Shown: one piece after another, positions 61,039-64,000 of the stretch
Layout: each line of letters begins with the position of its first letter
Numbering within the stretch: position 1 is the first letter of the stretch
From: Spirosoma aureum
GTDB lineage: Bacteria > Bacteroidota > Bacteroidia > Cytophagales > Spirosomataceae
Reading direction: 5' to 3'
NCBI RefSeq assembly: GCF_011604685.1
Contig: NZ_CP050063.1
Span: 3,246,501-3,310,500, forward strand
Length of the DNA: 64,000 nt
The notes under the pieces: generated by a model
Told to the model about the DNA's origin: nothing
The model's input: the letters and a program-made list of their open reading frames with translations, nothing else
The model's database searches: none
Position numbers and translations under genes: made by a program

Positions 61039-64000
61039 CTAGGCTTTGCTAAGGCCGTTTGCTACAAATTCTGTGGGGGTTTTCTGATAAAATTCTTTAA
61101 ACACCATCGTGAAATAGGATGGTGTTTTGAAACCCGCCAGATAAGCCGTCTGCGAAGCATTGTGACCAGCGCGTAACAGATCGGCCGCTTTGCGCAATCG
61201 ATACTGACGAATCAATTCGTGAGGATTCAATTGGACGAGACTATGGATTTTTCGATAGAGCGTTTTGCGGCTCATGGCTAACTGATCGGCCAGCCAATCG
61301 ACATTCAGCAAAGGATCGCTGAGGTGGTTTTCGAGGAGTTCATAGACCCGGCGCAGAAAGGCATCTTCCACTATGTTGATGGGACTGGGCGTGTCGGGCT
61401 GAGAAAACTGTTGCCGATACTGATCACGTAGTTTCTGCTGACGGGAAATCAGATTACGCAGGCGTAGGTGCAATTCGTCAAAATGAAATGGCTTCGACAG
61501 GTAGTCGTCGGCCCCTTCCTGTAAACCCTCGATGCGGCTGCTGTGAGCTGCTTTGGCCGACAGGATAACGACGGCAATATGGTCAGTATCGGGGTGGTTT
61601 TTGATGAGATGGGTTAGCTCATAGCCATCTTTTCGGGGCATCATCACGTCTGAAATAACGATGTCCGGCAGTTCAGCCTGCGTCAGTTGCCAACCCTCTT
61701 CACCATCGAAGGCCCGCAGAATTCGGTAAGTAGCCGCCAGTTCACTAGCCAGAAACTCACTTAACTCGGCATTGTCTTCCACAATCAGTAGCAGCGGTGT
61801 TTGATCATCAACCGGCAGATTACCGGGCAAGTCGACGGCCACCGGAAGCTGATCCATTGCAATAGGTTCTTTGACGGGTAAAACAACCATTGGCACTTCG
61901 GCAGTGGCCGCGGCAGGCTGAACCGGCAAGGTCAGCATAAACGTAGTACCAGCGCCTGGCTGACTGTCTGCGCTGATTGTTCCCCCTATCAGATCGACAA
62001 GTTCCTTGACAAGAGCCAGCCCGATACCCGTACCTTCATACGCGCGTGTTTGTGAGTTATCGACCTGGTAGAACCGATCAAAAATATGGGGAAGATTTTC
62101 GGGGGAAACCCCAATGCCCGAATCCGCGATGCGAATACTTATACTCGAAATGTCGTCTTCTACAGCAGCAAGGTTTGGTTTGAGCGTAACCGTTACATGC
62201 CCACCCTTACCCGTAAATTTCATCGCATTCGATAAGAGATTTGTCAGAATTTTTTCCCACTTGTCGGCGTCGAACAAGTGTTCCTGCGTGAAACCATCGG
62301 CAGTATACGTCAGCGTTATTCCTTTCTGCTCTGCCAATTGTTGGAACGACTCAACCAGGTTATGGACAAATTCGGTTATCTCGCCCCGCATCAGTGAAAT
62401 CGCCATATGGTGTGCTTCCAGTTTAGAGAGATCCAGTAACTGGTTGATCAGGCGAAGGAGCTGATCGGCATTGCGTTTAACTAACCCTAACGTCTGACGG
62501 GTTGGGCCGTCGAACCGGCTTTCCTGCAGGAGTTTTTCAACCGGCGACATAATCAATGATAATGGCGTCCGGAATTCATGGGTTATGTTGGAAAAGAAGC
62601 GGGTTTTTAGCTCATCGACGGCCTTAAGCTGTTCGGCTTCCCGGCGATTGAGTTCCATGAGCTGTTGTTGCCTGATCCGATTGGTATAAAACCGGATATA
62701 TCCCCAAATGGCTCCAATGGTCAGCAACGCATAAAAGCTGTATGCCCACCAGGTTGCCCACCAGGGTGGATGAATAATGAGACGGATAGAGGCTCCTTTC
62801 TCGTTCCAGATTCCATCGCTATTAGCCGCCTTGACTCGGAAGGTATAGGTGCCCGGCGATAGATTTGTGTAGTTTGCAAAATGACGATTACCATTCTGGA
62901 CCCAGTTTTTGTCTACGCCTATGAGCTCATAAGCATACTGATTATGTTCAGGCTGCGTGTAGGTCAATGCCGCAAAGCCGAAGGACAGGAAGTTTTCATC
63001 GTGGTTTAGGGTGATCAGATTGCTGGTGAGAGGCCGGGGCTGATCCATTACGTTAAGGGCCGTAATGTAGACCGGAAAGGGTCTGGTATCATCGCGGATG
63101 CTATCGGGATTGAAATGAACAACGCCGTTCAGACTTCCGAAATAAAGTTGGTTCCTATCACGAAAGATCGCATTGCGCAAAAAATCATTGCTGGGCAGGC
63201 CGTTATCCGTACCGTAGTTACGAACCGCTCTGGTGCGGGGCGAGTATCGACAAAGCCCCTTATCGGTGCTTAGCCATATGTTACCGGCATTATCGTTGGT
63301 AATACCCACCACATTGTTACTGGGCAGACCATCATTAGTTGTGATGGCGGAGAATAATTTAGTTCGTGGATCAAATCGATTCAAGCCACCCAACTGCGTT
63401 CCGACCCAGATAATTCCTTGTTTATCTTCGTAAATGGTCTGCACATCATTGCTGTTCAGGTGACCTTTAGGGCCTGCTGTATAGCGTGTGAATCGACCCG
63501 TTCGTGGGTCCATCCGACAGATACCCTGCCGCCTTGCCAGAACCCATATATCACCTGTCCGGCTGGCCAGCAGGCCATATATATACTTGTCGGGCAATCC
63601 ATTCGGATCATTGGGTTTGTATTTATAATAACGATACCGATGGGTACGGGGATTAAAGGAAGCGATTCCGGACGTTGGCTCGACGTCGCCCCCGATCCAG
63701 AGATCTCCCGTTGGTGCACGACTGATAAAAACAGCTGGTATTTCAGACGGATAGCCGGTATAGGTGCCCGAAGCCTGATCAAAATAAAACAACCCCTCCC
63801 AGGTTCCGAGCCAGACGCCCTCCGTACCGTCGGGTTGAAGGGCCTGTATATAATTCTTCTTCTGGCTAGTAATACTGGACGCCAGTTGCTGAGGGGGGAT
63901 TATCTGTGGACGATTTGTGGGTGGTTCAGTCCGATAAACACTATACCCATTGCTGATCCAGAGATGTCCGTTATGATCGGGCAACAACGCAACGACTTTG
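61039..64000 (-). CDS. Hybrid two-component system regulator (HTCS), partial at right edge
   Basis: The frame is open to the window edge, so the N-terminus is missing; 986 residues are visible. Order of domains: Reg_prop beta-propeller repeats (1-290; GIWVGTQLGGLNRFDPRTK and NIWLSTDKGLCRYSPRT), a Y_Y_Y domain (about 340-400), a membrane helix (WWAYSFYALLTIGAIWGYI), HisKA with the phospho-His in FFSNITHEFRTPLSLIM, a HATPase (ADSGIGVSPENLPHIFDRFY, GTGIGLALVKELVDL), a receiver with Asp in PDIVISDVMMPRKDGYELT, and an AraC-type HTH at the C-terminus (SRKTLYRKIHSLVQLNPHEL, PSYFTMVFKEFYQKTPTEF). HTCS proteins sense glycan fragments in the periplasm and activate adjacent utilisation genes. Confidence 0.95.
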   Translation of the reverse strand, partial: KVVALLPDHNGHLWISNGYSVYRTEPPTNRPQIIPPQQLASSITSQKKNYIQALQPDGTEGVWLGTWEGLFYFDQASGTYTGYPSEIPAVFISRAPTGDLWIGGDVEPTSGIASFNPRTHRYRYYKYKPNDPNGLPDKYIYGLLASRTGDIWVLARRQGICRMDPRTGRFTRYTAGPKGHLNSNDVQTIYEDKQGIIWVGTQLGGLNRFDPRTKLFSAITTNDGLPSNNVVGITNDNAGNIWLSTDKGLCRYSPRTRAVRNYGTDNGLPSNDFLRNAIFRDRNQLYFGSLNGVVHFNPDSIRDDTRPFPVYITALNVMDQPRPLTSNLITLNHDENFLSFGFAALTYTQPEHNQYAYELIGVDKNWVQNGNRHFANYTNLSPGTYTFRVKAANSDGIWNEKGASIRLIIHPPWWATWWAYSFYALLTIGAIWGYIRFYTNRIRQQQLMELNRREAEQLKAVDELKTRFFSNITHEFRTPLSLIMSPVEKLLQESRFDGPTRQTLGLVKRNADQLLRLINQLLDLSKLEAHHMAISLMRGEITEFVHNLVESFQQLAEQKGITLTYTADGFTQEHLFDADKWEKILTNLLSNAMKFTGKGGHVTVTLKPNLAAVEDDISSISIRIADSGIGVSPENLPHIFDRFYQVDNSQTRAYEGTGIGLALVKELVDLIGGTISADSQPGAGTTFMLTLPVQPAAATAEVPMVVLPVKEPIAMDQLPVAVDLPGNLPVDDQTPLLLIVEDNAELSEFLASELAATYRILRAFDGEEGWQLTQAELPDIVISDVMMPRKDGYELTHLIKNHPDTDHIAVVILSAKAAHSSRIEGLQEGADDYLSKPFHFDELHLRLRNLISRQQKLRDQYRQQFSQPDTPSPINIVEDAFLRRVYELLENHLSDPLLNVDWLADQLAMSRKTLYRKIHSLVQLNPHELIRQYRLRKAADLLRAGHNASQTAYLAGFKTPSYFTMVFKEFYQKTPTEFVANGLSKA

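Overview
The window comes from a chromosome of the Bacteroidota, most likely a Cytophagales/Spirosoma-type bacterium. The evidence is two SusC/SusD outer-membrane pairs, a hybrid two-component system with a Reg_prop sensor, a type IX secretion C-terminal signal, DUF2911, DUF349, DUF4843 and DUF6814 families, LytTR/His_kinase pairs, and promoters whose -7 element matches the Bacteroidota consensus TAnnTTTG. No insertion sequence, prophage or CRISPR array is visible. The family identifications come from reading the translations, with no database search.

Layout. 1-5.2 kb: a DUF2911 fragment and a complete DUF2911 gene, an outer-membrane barrel protein, then a thiol-redox unit (peroxiredoxin-like protein and TlpA-type oxidoreductase) whose long leader carries a 33-codon ORF ending in three cysteine codons. 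5.4-10.2 kb: exported cyanophycinase, O-acetylhomoserine sulfhydrylase, a CrtI/PYROXD2-type flavoprotein and a PhyH dioxygenase. 10.3-17.5 kb (minus strand): CE1-type esterase, amidohydrolase, LytTR regulator with histidine kinase, type-B carboxylesterase and an NmrA-type reductase. 17.8-24.8 kb: sialate O-acetylesterase, acetyl-CoA synthetase, a DUF6814 small membrane protein with an MHS-type transporter, and PdxH. 24.9-29.6 kb: a large DUF349 protein, a class II tRNA with anticodon UGU in its own transcription unit, a receiver protein, tRNA-Gln and tRNA-Cys, and a 790-base stretch with at least one well-supported small-RNA unit.

29.6-42.3 kb: an ECF sigma factor without an adjacent anti-sigma gene; a minus-strand cluster of penicillin acylase, TldD, TldE and an S9-type hydrolase, which looks like a peptide-processing set; then SusC/SusD preceded by a truncated FecR. 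42.5-47.2 kb: an ABC ATPase/permease pair behind a glycine-zipper small peptide, a second receiver protein, a DUF1905 gene broken by a one-base deletion in a G run, a DUF1801 protein and another small peptide. 47.7-55.4 kb: SusC-SusD-DUF4843-S9 peptidase, which looks like an oligopeptide uptake operon. 55.4-64 kb: a possible small RNA, a beta-propeller lipoprotein, a small lipoprotein, a 996-residue repeat protein with a T9SS-like C-terminus, and a hybrid two-component regulator running off the right edge.

The items most worth following are the cysteine-terminated leader ORF, the serine-tRNA-like gene with a threonine anticodon, the glycine-zipper peptide with its ABC transporter, and the small-RNA unit near 29.1 kb.
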